Shown: positions 7,957-16,864, counted from the stretch's first letter. The stretch is DNA of 64,000 bases from an uncultured Eubacteriales bacterium (GCA_934433485.1 CAKRZR010000005.1:101409-165408); one strand, 5' to 3'. The notes: generated by a model not told the origin, from the sequence alone. Made by a program: numbers and translations.

Positions 7957-9990
7957 ATGCGACCGCGTGATTTCGTATGTACGCTTTTGTTCTGTTTCAC
8001 CGTTCTTATCTTCTGCATCCTGTCTGCCGCGGCGGCGGATTCCGATGCTTGCGGCACGAACGCGGTATGGCACTTTGACGAGACGAGCGGTACGCTCACC
8101 ATCTCCGGCACCGGCGCGATGTGGGATATAGCGGCGTGGGATATAGCGGCGGAAACCAGTCTGTCCTTTGATGAAGGCGGTCCTGCCGGGATAGCGTACA
8201 CGGAAACGCTCGCCTGTCAGCCGGCAGCCACACACGCGATGCCGTGGAAAGACATCTGCGGTGAAGTCAAAACGGTCGTGATCGACGAGGGGATCACCAC
8301 GGTCGGCAACTTCGCGTTCGCGGACTGCTCCAACCTGACCGCTGTCACCCTGCCGTCTACGTTGACCTCTGTCGGCGACGGCGCGTTTTTGCGCTGCTTC
8401 GCGCTGCGCGAGATCGTATTGCCGGACGCGCTGGAATCCATCGGGGATTTCGCGTTCTACAGTGCGAATCTGCCGGAAATCCACATTCCGCGTGAGATGC
8501 GTGAAATCGGTGCGTTTTCTCTATGCGGGGACGGTTTCGGCGAGGTTGGCTTTCTGCTGGAAACGATCACGGTAAACCCGGATAACGCGTATTTCCGCGC
8601 CGTGGACAATATGCTTTTCACAAAGGACGGCACAGAGCTTGTGTACTGTCCCTATCTTGCGGAGTCGACCGTCTGTACGCTGCCGGATACCGTACAGGTG
8701 ATCCGCGATTTTGCCGCACTGTACATATCGGCGGCAGATTTCGTGTTGCCGGACGGACTGCGGGAGATCGGCAGGGGAAATTTTGCCGAAAGCAGCCTTC
8801 GCTCCATCCGTTTGCCCGCAAGCGTGGAAACAATCGGAGAATATGCGTTCACGGGCGGCTTTGCCCTGAAGCGGATCGACGTTGCTCCGGAAAACCGGTA
8901 TTATCAAAGCATCGACGGCGTACTGTATACCAGGGACGGCACGGAGCTTCTCGCCTGTCCGCCGCGCAAATGGGGGTATCTCTGCCTGCCGGAGACGGTG
9001 CAGATCATCCGCAGCGGCGCGTTTCTCAATTCCAGCCTGTCGGAGCTGCGGTTCACGGGCAATAGTCTGACCGCCATCGAGCGGAACGCATTCTGTCACT
9101 GCATGTACCTGCGCAAGCTGTGGTTTCCCGCGTCCTTACAGTGGATGGAGGAAGGCAGTGTGCAGAAAAATCCCGCGCTGCGTGAAATCTACTTCTTCGG
9201 AGATATGCCGCGGACAGTGCGTTCGGACGGCACGGATGCCTCCTATTTCTCCGCGATATCCGCTTTCGATATGCCCGCGAACGTATATTATCTGCCGGAA
9301 AAGCACGGCTTTGATACCTTTGAGGGCGCCTTACTCAATCCGATCCCGGTTGATGAGATTACAGTGGATCCCATCCAAAGCTGCGGCGACGGCGCGATCT
9401 GGTGGTACAGCGAAAATAGTGCGGCAGAGGGCGAGCTCACCATCCGCGGAGAGGGCGCCATATACGACTACACAGACACCGAAGCGCCATGGCACGAACT
9501 GCGCGACCGGATAAACGTGGTTTACATCGCAGAAGACATTACTGCCATCGGTGCAGGTGTTCTACAGGATCTGCCGAACGCGCGGGATGTGTGTCTCTGG
9601 GATACCGTTGTCGCGATTGGCAATGGAAATTTCTGCGATATGCCGTCGCTTGTGGCGGTGGAGATCCCGGAAAGCGTGGCAAAAATCGGATCCGGATGCT
9701 TTGAGAATGTACCGGCGCTGACCGAACTGACCGTCGCCGACGGAAACACGCACTACCGCGCAGAAAACGGCGAACTCGTCTGTCTCGATCCGACACTGGA
9801 GACCGAAACGGAGACTGCCGTGGAAGCAGAGTCGGAGACAGAAGCCGCATCCGAAAGGGGGTCAGTGCCTGCGGTGGAAACAAAGCCGGGAAAACAGCAC
9901 ACGATATGGTACATCTTATGTGCAGCAATCCTCCTTGGCGGCGCGGCGGGTATCGTGGTTTTCATCCGCAGACGTAAAAAGAGATCTTAA
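7957..9990 (+). CDS. BspA-type leucine-rich-repeat surface protein, 677 aa
   Basis: Secreted, membrane-anchored surface protein. N-terminal signal peptide (hydrophobic about residues 8-27, cut after AAA). Two modules each start with the gut-firmicute motif CGTNAVWHFDETSGTLTISG or CGDGAIWWYSENS-type, then tandem LRR_5 repeats with the pattern V-x-I-P-x-T-x-x-I-G-x-x-A-F (for example VALPSTL/IVLPDAL...IGDFAF). A Glu/Thr/Ser-rich linker (about residues 605-640) precedes one transmembrane helix and an RRRKKRS tail. Such proteins bind host matrix or cell partners in other bacteria; the ligand here is unknown. The start at 7957 follows AAGGAGG. A 15-bp tandem duplication makes the peptide WDIAAWDIAA. 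Confidence 0.88.
   Translation: MRPRDFVCTLLFCFTVLIFCILSAAAADSDACGTNAVWHFDETSGTLTISGTGAMWDIAAWDIAAETSLSFDEGGPAGIAYTETLACQPAATHAMPWKDICGEVKTVVIDEGITTVGNFAFADCSNLTAVTLPSTLTSVGDGAFLRCFALREIVLPDALESIGDFAFYSANLPEIHIPREMREIGAFSLCGDGFGEVGFLLETITVNPDNAYFRAVDNMLFTKDGTELVYCPYLAESTVCTLPDTVQVIRDFAALYISAADFVLPDGLREIGRGNFAESSLRSIRLPASVETIGEYAFTGGFALKRIDVAPENRYYQSIDGVLYTRDGTELLACPPRKWGYLCLPETVQIIRSGAFLNSSLSELRFTGNSLTAIERNAFCHCMYLRKLWFPASLQWMEEGSVQKNPALREIYFFGDMPRTVRSDGTDASYFSAISAFDMPANVYYLPEKHGFDTFEGALLNPIPVDEITVDPIQSCGDGAIWWYSENSAAEGELTIRGEGAIYDYTDTEAPWHELRDRINVVYIAEDITAIGAGVLQDLPNARDVCLWDTVVAIGNGNFCDMPSLVAVEIPESVAKIGSGCFENVPALTELTVADGNTHYRAENGELVCLDPTLETETETAVEAESETEAASERGSVPAVETKPGKQHTIWYILCAAILLGGAAGIVVFIRRRKKRS
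8122..8151 (+). repeat. 15-bp perfect tandem duplication inside the BspA-like gene
   Basis: TGGGATATAGCGGCG occurs twice in a row, in frame, adding five residues (WDIAA) at the end of the first signature motif. Looks like a recent slip duplication. Confidence 0.9.
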
Positions 9991-10070
9991 CTGCCGCCAT
10001 CGTGCGTACCATTCCAACGTTCCGTTGTTCTGCGCGTTGCCGATGTGTCGCTTCTCCGCTGCCGCCGGAT

Positions 10071-10080
10071 GTGGTATACT
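10071..10080 (+). promoter_or_regulatory. Extended -10 promoter for the XRE regulator
   Basis: TGTGGTATACT with TATACT at 10075-10080. The hexamer 17 bp upstream (TTCTCC) is a poor -35, so this is an extended -10 type promoter. Confidence 0.65.
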
Positions 10081-10133
10081 ATGATCACAGCGCAGGCGCC
10101 GCGCTGATTTTTCAGAAACGAGGACAGAATATC

Positions 10134-11270
10134 ATGAACGGATGCGAAAAAACCACACGCACAATGGGACAGACGATCCGACGGCTGCGCATGGGGCAGA
10201 ATCTGACGCAGGAAACGCTCGCGGAGCTGCTCGGCGTGACCTCCCAGGCGGTTTCCAAGTGGGAGAATGGAGTTGGTATGCCGGATATCGCGCAGATCGT
10301 GCCGCTTGCCGGGGTATTCGGCGTGACTACGGACGTGCTGTTCGGACTGGATCCCGCCACGGCGGAGACGGAGGTGCAGACGGTCCTGCGGGGCGTGCAG
10401 TCGATGGAGGTTTATGGCGATGTGGACAGCTATCTCGCGGCATACGACCACATCGCGGCGGGACTGCGGCGGTACCCCGGTAATCTCACGCTTCTTACGG
10501 AAAGCATCGCGCTTGGGGAAGGTCTGTCGCTGCCGGAGAACGGCTGGCTCTATGCCGGGGAACGCGCCGCGGACATTTCCGCCGATACGATCCGCCGCGC
10601 CAGACTGGTGATCGCGTACACGAAAAACACCAACGACGCCTTCCGCGCCAGACAGATCCTCATCCATCAGCTCGTTGCCGCCGGACGGTACACGGAAGCG
10701 ATGGAGGAGGCGGAAAAGTTCCCGGAACGCACGGATTTCACGGCAAATTCCCACAAAGCGTTCATACGTGCCGCTGCCGGGGATACGCAGGACGCGGTCG
10801 CATATGTCAGCACGGAAATCGACTACAGTTTGCAGGCGTTTGAAAACAATACGGTAACTCTCGCGAAAGCCTATTACGCCGCCGGTGCGTACGCGGACGC
10901 AGCTGCCGTATACGAGCGGTATTTCGCCGCCATGGACGCGCTGTTTGACGGAAATCCGGTGCCGTATTACGATTTTGACTCCGGCGACTGCTATATCCTC
11001 TTAGCACAGGCGTATCTTGCCATGGGAGAGCGGGAGCGCGCCATGGACTGCGTGGAAAAAGCCGTAGAGCGCTGCATCGCCCGGATGGAACCGGACAGGG
11101 AGCATATCTCGCCGTTCCTCCGCCATTCCACACTGGACTGGGCATACGCGCCGGTATCCCGTGAGGCGGTTCGCGTGAAATGCGCGGAAAAGCTGGCGTC
11201 CCCGGAGATCGCCCCGCTTGTCGGCGACACAAGATTCACTGCCTTGCAAAAACGGATCGAAAATCTGTAA
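10134..11270 (+). CDS. XRE-family regulator with helical repeat C-terminus, 378 aa
   Basis: N-terminal helix-turn-helix of the XRE/Cro type (residues about 10-65: TIRRLRMGQNLTQETLAELL followed by VTSQAVSKWENG, the classic recognition helix). The remaining 300 residues are helical and TPR-like (pairs of YTEAMEEAEKF-type helices, ending in MGERERAMDCVEKAVERCI), a layout common for peptide- or partner-sensing regulators. It is paralogous to the minus-strand regulator at 11318, to which it is convergent; the two share a terminator. GAGGACAG lies 6-7 bases before the ATG. Target genes are not evident. Confidence 0.85.
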   Translation: MNGCEKTTRTMGQTIRRLRMGQNLTQETLAELLGVTSQAVSKWENGVGMPDIAQIVPLAGVFGVTTDVLFGLDPATAETEVQTVLRGVQSMEVYGDVDSYLAAYDHIAAGLRRYPGNLTLLTESIALGEGLSLPENGWLYAGERAADISADTIRRARLVIAYTKNTNDAFRARQILIHQLVAAGRYTEAMEEAEKFPERTDFTANSHKAFIRAAAGDTQDAVAYVSTEIDYSLQAFENNTVTLAKAYYAAGAYADAAAVYERYFAAMDALFDGNPVPYYDFDSGDCYILLAQAYLAMGERERAMDCVEKAVERCIARMEPDREHISPFLRHSTLDWAYAPVSREAVRVKCAEKLASPEIAPLVGDTRFTALQKRIENL

Positions 11271-11278
11271 GCAAAACG

Positions 11279-11314
11279 AAAACCGGAGCCTGCCGTGTGC
11301 GGACTCCGGTTTTT
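11279..11314. terminator. Bidirectional terminator between the two XRE genes
   Basis: AAAACCGGAG / CTCCGGTTTTT, 9-10 bp stem with A run on one side and T run on the other; serves both convergent genes. Confidence 0.9.
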
Positions 11315-11317
11315 CTA

Positions 11318-12370
11318 TCAGATCGACGAGAGAGAATCCCGTACCGTACGGAACCATGCGCAGTCCCGGTACGGCGCAAATGTGTCCGTATCCAACGCGT
11401 CGCGCAGTATCCGTATGGCGCATGTCCGATCCTCCGGCGGCGTCTCCGTTTCCCAACCGTACAGCAGCGGATGCGTCAATGTGTGCGCCGTTGTCTGGGA
11501 AGCTCTATTCGCACAGTCCACAGCACGGGTCAGATATGTCCGCACCGCCTGTTCCGCGCGCTCTGCCGCGATCTCATCCATGGCGGCGTGGAGGTACAGG
11601 TCGGAAAGCGCGGAAAGCATGTCGTATCCCATATCGCTGCCGGGACAGATGATTTCGTACAGGTTGGCGATGGTGCGCGCCATATCCCGCCGCAGCGCCG
11701 GTGTACCCGTATCTGTGTCCGCAAAACGGCGGAACATATCATACAGCGCGCGCAGGTACCAGTGATTCGCGTACCGGAAATTGCGCAGCAGCTCCGCCTC
11801 GTCATCGGAGAGCATCATATAGAGTATTTCCTGCGCGTGCATCAGGGGAAACGCCTTGTCTGCCCATTCCTCCGCTTTCTCGCGGTTTCCGTTTGCCGCG
11901 TAGGTCAGTGCGCAGAGCCGGATCGCCTGCCCGCGGTAATACGAACCGGTTTCGCTGTCGTAAATCTCCACCGCCAGCTCGATGATCTCCTTTTGGTAGC
12001 GTACTCTGTCGAGATCGAAGTACGTGGACAGCAGCATTTCCATAACCGGGACATACCGCGGCATTTCGCGATACGCACGCTGCCATTCGCTCAGACATGC
12101 GTCGAGCCTGCCTGCCCGCCATAGCGGTTCACAGCGCGCGCAATATTCCGCGTACCGTGCTTTTTTGTCGATTTGCTCCACGGACAGCAGCGCGTCCACG
12201 GTGATATCGAAAAAGCGCGCGATGGCGGGAAGCAGCGATATATCCGGCATGGACACCATGTTCTCCCATTTGGAAACCGCCTGTGGGGATACGTTCAGAT
12301 AATTCGCCAGCTTTTCCTGCGGCACATTTCTCTCCGCGCGCAGGGACTTCAGTTTTTTCGCAAGCTGCAT
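11318..12370 (-). CDS. XRE-family regulator with helical repeat C-terminus, 350 aa (paralogue)
   Basis: N-terminal XRE helix-turn-helix (KKLKSLRAERNVPQEKLANY then VSPQAVSKWENMVSMPDI) followed by about 280 residues of TPR-like helices (REKAEEWADKAFPLM, AAERAEQAVRTYLTRAVDCA). The order of segments, length and the end (CAWFRTVRDSLSSI versus VGDTRFTALQKRIENL) parallel the convergent gene at 10134, so both likely arose by duplication. Strong RBS AGGAGG 8 bases before the ATG and a textbook promoter. Confidence 0.85.
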   Translation of the reverse strand: MQLAKKLKSLRAERNVPQEKLANYLNVSPQAVSKWENMVSMPDISLLPAIARFFDITVDALLSVEQIDKKARYAEYCARCEPLWRAGRLDACLSEWQRAYREMPRYVPVMEMLLSTYFDLDRVRYQKEIIELAVEIYDSETGSYYRGQAIRLCALTYAANGNREKAEEWADKAFPLMHAQEILYMMLSDDEAELLRNFRYANHWYLRALYDMFRRFADTDTGTPALRRDMARTIANLYEIICPGSDMGYDMLSALSDLYLHAAMDEIAAERAEQAVRTYLTRAVDCANRASQTTAHTLTHPLLYGWETETPPEDRTCAIRILRDALDTDTFAPYRDCAWFRTVRDSLSSI

Positions 12371-12403
12371 GGTATGCCTCCTATACGTCTTGTAATTACC
12401 TAT

Positions 12404-12432
12404 AGTATACCGGATTTCGCGACCGATTGCAA
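12404..12432 (-). promoter_or_regulatory. Sigma-A promoter for the minus-strand XRE gene
   Basis: Minus strand TTGCAA (12427-12432), 17 bp, TATACT (12404-12409). Confidence 0.88.
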
Positions 12433-12541
12433 TAACGCGTATGTTGATCTATGGTTGCGGTTATCAACCTTTTGGATAGCCATGGTTTCTTATCGTTTCC
12501 TTAACCTTCCTTAAAATCCGGTGAGAATTGCCTGCGGTCTC

Positions 12542-12570
12542 TTGACTTTGTGCGCGCGGTCGTGTATACT
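12542..12570 (+). promoter_or_regulatory. Sigma-A promoter for the small membrane protein
   Basis: TTGACT (12542-12547), 17 bp, TATACT (12565-12570) with TG at -15/-14. Confidence 0.85.
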
Positions 12571-12597
12571 ATAGGCGTTAGATACAACACATGTTTT

Positions 12598-12616
12598 GTA
12601 ATGCGTGATGCATTAC
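12598..12616 (+). promoter_or_regulatory. Inverted repeat in the leader of the small ORF
   Basis: GTAATGC GTGAT GCATTAC: perfect 7-bp arms, 5-nt spacer, about 30 bases downstream of the -10. Could be an operator or an RNA hairpin before the ribosome binding site. Confidence 0.5.
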
Positions 12617-12635
12617 CGGAAAGGATACATAGTAT

Positions 12636-12776
12636 ATGGAAGCATTCATGGCAAGCGCGTTTCCGTGGCTTTCGGTGGGACTGTTTGTCGCCGTCGCCGC
12701 GTCGCTTTGCACGGAAAAGGTGCGCAACAGCGGCAACGTGAAAAAGGCAAAGGACGACGATCCGACGCGGAAATAA
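12636..12776 (+). CDS. Small single-span membrane protein, 46 aa
   Basis: A short ORF with its own promoter (12542-12570) and an AAAGGA ribosome binding site. Product: a hydrophobic N-terminal half (residues 4-25, FMASAFPWLSVGLFVAVAA) forming one membrane helix, then a charged cytoplasmic tail (TEKVRNSGNVKKAKDDDPTRK). Function unknown. A double stop (TAATAA) ends it. The downstream methyltransferase pseudogene begins 65 bases later and was probably cotranscribed. Confidence 0.65.
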   Translation: MEAFMASAFPWLSVGLFVAVAASLCTEKVRNSGNVKKAKDDDPTRK

Positions 12777-12841
12777 TAAAATAAGCGTCGAAGTCGAAAC
12801 AGGAAAAAACACAAAGCATCCCCACTACAGGAGCGAAAAAT

Positions 12842-13746
12842 ATGCAGGATAAAGCGAGCGTCACATCTCTTATGGCAGCGTTTGGCAGAGCGTACCACAA
12901 CGAAAACGCGAAAAATCCGATCTTTCGGGACACGATGGCAAAAGCGCTCATGACAGAGGACGAATACCGTGCGATCGGCGGATACATCGTCTCCGGGATC
13001 GATTTCTTCGCGCCGGACAAAAAGGGCACGTTCCGCGATGACGCAAACGCACTGCGGTACCTCGTGAACACGCAGATTGCATCTACGCCGCTTGCCCGTG
13101 CCGCCTGGTGTAAAGAATCACTGCGGATCGCGGTGCATACCGGCGTGCGGCAATACGTGATCCTCGGCGCGGGAATGGACACCTTTGCGTATCGGGAACC
13201 GTATTTCTGCGCGCAATATCCGGTATTCGAGGTGGATCATCCGCAAACGCAGGCGGACAGCGGCAGCGGCTGAGAAGTGCCGGGATCAATATACCGGAGG
13301 GTGTGTATTATGTACCGATCGATTTCACCTGCGACGACCCTTTTGCCGCGCTTCTCTCCAGTGGGTACGATCCCCAAAAGAAAACGTTTTTCTCTTGGCT
13401 CGGCGTCAGCATGTACCTCAACCGTGCGGCGATCGAGCGGCTGCTGGACGAGGTCCCCTCCCACGCGGCAAATGGCTCCAGTCTCGTGTTCGATTACGCA
13501 TCCGCTGGACTGTTTCTCTCTGAGGATCGCAGGGTGCAGAATATGCTTGCGATGGCACAGGCGGGTGGAGAAGAAATGCGCGCATCCTTTGATCCGATGA
13601 GTCTTGAACTGCTGGCAGCTGACCACGGTTTTCTCGTGTACGAGCATCTCATGACCGCGGACATTCAGAAGCGATATTTCGACGGACGAGATGACGATCT
13701 CTCCGCGTTTCCGTGCATCTGCTTCGCGCACGCCGTGGTACAGTGA
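12842..13746 (+). pseudogene. Frameshifted SAM-dependent carboxyl methyltransferase (LCMT/Tcmp type)
   Basis: Two adjacent frames together make one methyltransferase. The first (12842 to stop at 13273) has FGRAYHNENAKNPIFRDT, GIDFFAP and the SAM-binding strand VILGAGMDTFAYR; the second, in the next frame from about 13261, continues KRQRLRSAGI-like sequence, SWLGVSMYL, LVFDYAS and ends at 13746. Adding one A within ACAG at 13257-13260 would give ...QADK RQRLRSAG and restore a single frame of about 300 residues. So a one-base deletion (or a sequencing error) breaks it. The family methylates carboxyl groups of small molecules or C-terminal Leu. It is followed by an ICMT-like methyltransferase gene. 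Confidence 0.8.
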
Positions 13747-13784
13747 TTTTTTACACTACATAATATTTTTTACACTACATAATA
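13747..13784 (+). repeat. 19-bp perfect tandem repeat between methyltransferase genes
   Basis: TTTTTTACACTACATAATA occurs twice head to tail (13747-13765, 13766-13784), directly before the AAAGGA ribosome binding site of the next gene. Confidence 0.95.
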
Positions 13785-13799
13785 TAAAGGACAATCGAT

Positions 13800-14405
13800 A
13801 TGCTGGACTTTCCTCTGGAGGAAAATCTGCCCTACGCTGCTCTTGCACTTACGGCTATGGCAATTTTCTATGGAATCTATTTTGGAAAAATGATCGCGCA
13901 AAAGCGAAAGGGCATCCGAACGCACCAAATCGGCACAAGACGAGAGCGCGGACTGCACACCGTCGAGGTGCTCATGGGTATTGCCACGTTTGTGATCGTA
14001 CCGGTGCAGCTGTGCTCAATCGTTTTCGGCTGGAGCCACATGCCGCAGAACGCGCGATTCACAGGCTTCCTCACCACCCTGCTTGGCGACACGATTTTTC
14101 TCATCTCCGTCCTGACAATGTGCGACAGCTGGCGTGCCGGGATTCCGGAAAAGGACAGAACCGCCCTTGTGACACGCGGCATCTACGCCTACAGCCGCAA
14201 CCCGGCATTTCTCGGGTTTGACTGCATGTACATCGGCATTTTTCTCCTGTACGCCAATTGGATATCCGGACTCTGCACCGCGTTCGCCATCGTCATGCTG
14301 CACTTGCAGATTCTGGAAGAAGAAAAATTCATGACCGCCACACACGGCGCGGACTATCTCGCGTACAAAAACAAAGTGCTCCGGTATCTCGGAAGAAAGA
14401 GGTAA
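13800..14405 (+). CDS. ICMT/PEMT-like membrane methyltransferase, 201 aa
   Basis: Integral membrane methyltransferase of the isoprenylcysteine carboxyl methyltransferase / phospholipid methyltransferase family. Four or five hydrophobic spans (about residues 12-30, 60-80, 88-108, 148-175) and the C-terminal SAM-binding signature: TRGIYAYSRNPAFLGF, then LEEEKFMTATHGADYLAYKN. Bacterial members methylate lipids or small molecules; the substrate here is unknown. AAAGGA precedes the ATG. It follows a broken carboxyl methyltransferase by about 50 bases, with a 19-bp tandem repeat in between, so the pair may have worked on the same type of substrate. Confidence 0.8.
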   Translation: MLDFPLEENLPYAALALTAMAIFYGIYFGKMIAQKRKGIRTHQIGTRRERGLHTVEVLMGIATFVIVPVQLCSIVFGWSHMPQNARFTGFLTTLLGDTIFLISVLTMCDSWRAGIPEKDRTALVTRGIYAYSRNPAFLGFDCMYIGIFLLYANWISGLCTAFAIVMLHLQILEEEKFMTATHGADYLAYKNKVLRYLGRKR

Positions 14406-14533
14406 CGTCATCTCCGGCATCCTCCACGGCAAGCCCATGGAAATTTATCGAAAAAAAGCCGCACGAACAGGGGTTTGTTTTCCCGCTATGCCGATGCGCC
14501 CTTGTCCATCCGTTCACCGTAAAACACAAAAGT

Positions 14534-14577
14534 ACCGCAGATTTCCGGAAAATCCGGTTGTCTGCGGTGTTTTTTTG
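14534..14577 (+). terminator. Intrinsic terminator
   Basis: ACCGCAGA / TCTGCGGT stem with an inner TTTCCGG/CCGGTT arm, followed by a T run. Lies 130 bases after the ICMT-like gene; the bases between (14406-14533) hold nothing I recognise. Confidence 0.8.
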
Positions 14578-14583
14578 CGTTTG

Positions 14584-14873
14584 TCAGGGCTGCACAGGCT
14601 CCGTGTACAGCGGATGCTCCGTCATGAAAAGCCATTCCGGATGGGACGCAGTGTCATGGCAGAGGGCGAGAATGTCGTGGTACCGTGTGGGTGTCCGGAT
14701 TTCGGCGAGATACCTCTGGATCCCGTGGTGGTTGTCGCCGCCTGCAAACAAACCGTATTCCTGTGCATAGACCGCCGCCATGTGATTCTCGTGCTCTGTC
14801 CGGTTCACGTTCCAGATCTCAATGCCGTCCGCGGTGTGCAATGCACTTCATATCGGTGTTGTCTTTCTTCCAT
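14584..14873 (-). pseudogene. PHP-domain phosphoesterase remnant with internal deletion
   Basis: Minus strand. The 85-residue C-terminal piece (ORF to 14841) reads TADGIEIWNVNRTEHENHM, GLFAGGDNHHG and LFMTEHPLY, typical of the distal half of clostridial PHP-domain metal-dependent hydrolases (GGDNHH holds metal ligands). Immediately upstream, in another frame, an ATG at 14873 begins MEERQHRYEVHC, which looks like the start of the same family (RYE-x-H-x-HT). The middle, roughly 100 residues with most metal ligands, is missing and the junction is out of frame. Best explained as an internal deletion. It follows the GH36 gene by 14 bases, so it was the second gene of that operon. Confidence 0.6.
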
Positions 14874-14887
14874 GCGTGTCTCTTTCT

Positions 14888-16825
14888 TTATCTTTCCTCT
14901 ATATAGAGCTTTCCGGCCTTCACATAGCCGTACCGCCCATGCTCATACAATGCTACGGTCTCGCCGATCTGTGCCGTGATGCCAAGCGGGGAGATGTACT
15001 TGTCAACAAGTCCGATGGGCGCGAATCCGTCCGCGACAGGCACGATGATGTAGAGTCGGAAGTCATCGTGATCCGCCAGCGTGAACGACAGTGCTTCCCC
15101 GGCGCGCAAAATCGTCATCTCTCCGGAAAAATGCTCGTAAACGGCGTATTCCTCCGCTTGCGCGATGCCTTCCGCGTCCTCCGGTCTTATCGTACCGACA
15201 ATCGGCGTATTGTCCCGATCGATGTGGAACGCGGCGATGACTGCGGATCCATAAGACCCTCTGGATCCACAGGAACCGCCACAGAGATTCTGGATCTTGA
15301 GCGGCTTGTGCGCGGTCTCCGGATCGGCAAAAAGGCAATCGCGGGCGGGCATACCCGGTCGGTCGCAGCGCAGAATCCGTCCGTCGGCGAACGCAAGGGG
15401 CGCTATAATCTCCGCTCTCGAACGGTCAAGCTCGTCGCTGACGTAGATCGGACCGCCGCTCACCGCACGGAGCACGCTGTTTTTCGGTCCCTGACTGTCG
15501 TCCGTCCACCACATATCGTAATCGCTCCAGTAAAACTGCCCCTGGATCAGGGAATTGTACGTACATTGGAGAATGTGCTTCGTGAACCACGGGCGGTTCT
15601 CCGGCTGGAAATCGTCGCTGCACCGGGAGATCGCGCTGGTCGGGCGGTTCCACATATCCTCGGACGCCATGCCCATGCAGTTGATCATGTCCCCGCCGAA
15701 ATTTACACCGACCGACGCCTCCAGACCACGGTGGTATTCCCGGCACACTCTGCCGACCGTGTCCATGCCGCGATAGAAGCGTCTGTACATGCTCTGGTTG
15801 TCCACCTTGACAAACGCCGCGCCGCAGTCACGGAAGAACCGGTGCATCGTGTTGTAGTATCCGTACGCTTTGTCCTCGTGCCAGTCGCCCATGCATTTGC
15901 CGTCGATGGAGGTCGTGGTGTACGGAGAGAGCTTGGCGGCGGCGGGACCGTCCTTTTCCAGTCCCATCCAGTACCCCGTCGTCGGATGCCAGATCGCCGG
16001 AATCATGTTATATTCCGTGCGCATCCGGGTGAGACAGTGCGCCAGTCCGTTCGGGAAGCGGGTGTGCGACGCCTCGTAATCCGTCATCGCCGAGGAATGC
16101 ATCAGGCGGAACATCGCCTCGCGGGTATCGTAGGTGTTCCGGTCAAATTTCGCCACCTCCGCCCACATATCGTCAAGGATCGCCCACCGCACCGGGATTT
16201 TCTTGTCGCGGAACTCCTTGCACTTGCGCAAAAGTCCCTCCTCTGATACCCGGATCTGCATCGCGTCCCAGCTGCACCAGCCGAGATACTCAAAAATCTC
16301 CGGGTACCGTCTCTCGCTCCGGTGCGCGCAGCCGTTGTGCAGCTCCGCCAGCGCGGTTTTTACGCACGCCTCGGTAAGCGCGTACGGATTCTCGCCGCGC
16401 GCGGTCACAAACGCGATCCCCCGACAGGCGCAGATCCCCTCGCACCACGAAAACAGCACCGCCCGCAGACCGTCCGCACCGCCCTCCAGCACGCATTTGT
16501 AGTCCTCGGACACCACCGGCACGATCACGCGGCAGGATCCGTCGCTATACCGGATGAGTAGATACTGCGTCTCCGTCGGTACGTCCGTCAGCTTGTCTCC
16601 GAACACGGGCATGCACCAGAATTCCGAGTGGCGTCGGTCTGCCATGAACGCGTCGATCTCCTCCGCCGGAAAGAAAATTTCCGCCCCGCGGTCAGAACGC
16701 AGCGGTTCGCGGTTCTCTCCGTTCCAGTCTGCACGCACGATCTCCACGCCATCCCTCGCGCATACAACAACGCTGCCGTCTCCCTCGCCGCCGTTTGCGT
16801 AGCATAGCCGCATTTTGTATTCCAT
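14888..16825 (-). CDS. GH36 alpha-galactosidase / raffinose-synthase-like hydrolase, 645 aa
   Basis: Cytoplasmic glycoside hydrolase of the raffinose synthase / seed imbibition (Sip1) branch of GH36, expected to remove alpha-1,6-galactose from raffinose-type sugars or host glycans. Motifs: beta-barrel entry YLGWCSWDAMQIRVSEEG, WAILDDMWAE, nucleophile Asp in FVKVDNQSMYRR, acid/base Asp in YWSDYDMWWT, and the usual N-terminal beta-sandwich. A Gly/Ser/Cys-rich loop (LCGGSCGSRGSYGS) in the C-terminal beta domain is unusual. A longer frame starts at 17083, but GAGGTG just before 16825, family length and the promoter at 16865-16893 fix the start here. No transporter is adjacent. Confidence 0.88.
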   Translation of the reverse strand: MEYKMRLCYANGGEGDGSVVVCARDGVEIVRADWNGENREPLRSDRGAEIFFPAEEIDAFMADRRHSEFWCMPVFGDKLTDVPTETQYLLIRYSDGSCRVIVPVVSEDYKCVLEGGADGLRAVLFSWCEGICACRGIAFVTARGENPYALTEACVKTALAELHNGCAHRSERRYPEIFEYLGWCSWDAMQIRVSEEGLLRKCKEFRDKKIPVRWAILDDMWAEVAKFDRNTYDTREAMFRLMHSSAMTDYEASHTRFPNGLAHCLTRMRTEYNMIPAIWHPTTGYWMGLEKDGPAAAKLSPYTTTSIDGKCMGDWHEDKAYGYYNTMHRFFRDCGAAFVKVDNQSMYRRFYRGMDTVGRVCREYHRGLEASVGVNFGGDMINCMGMASEDMWNRPTSAISRCSDDFQPENRPWFTKHILQCTYNSLIQGQFYWSDYDMWWTDDSQGPKNSVLRAVSGGPIYVSDELDRSRAEIIAPLAFADGRILRCDRPGMPARDCLFADPETAHKPLKIQNLCGGSCGSRGSYGSAVIAAFHIDRDNTPIVGTIRPEDAEGIAQAEEYAVYEHFSGEMTILRAGEALSFTLADHDDFRLYIIVPVADGFAPIGLVDKYISPLGITAQIGETVALYEHGRYGYVKAGKLYIEER

Positions 16826-16864
16826 GTTCACACCTCTTTTTCTATGAAATTGGTTTCTCTGCAA

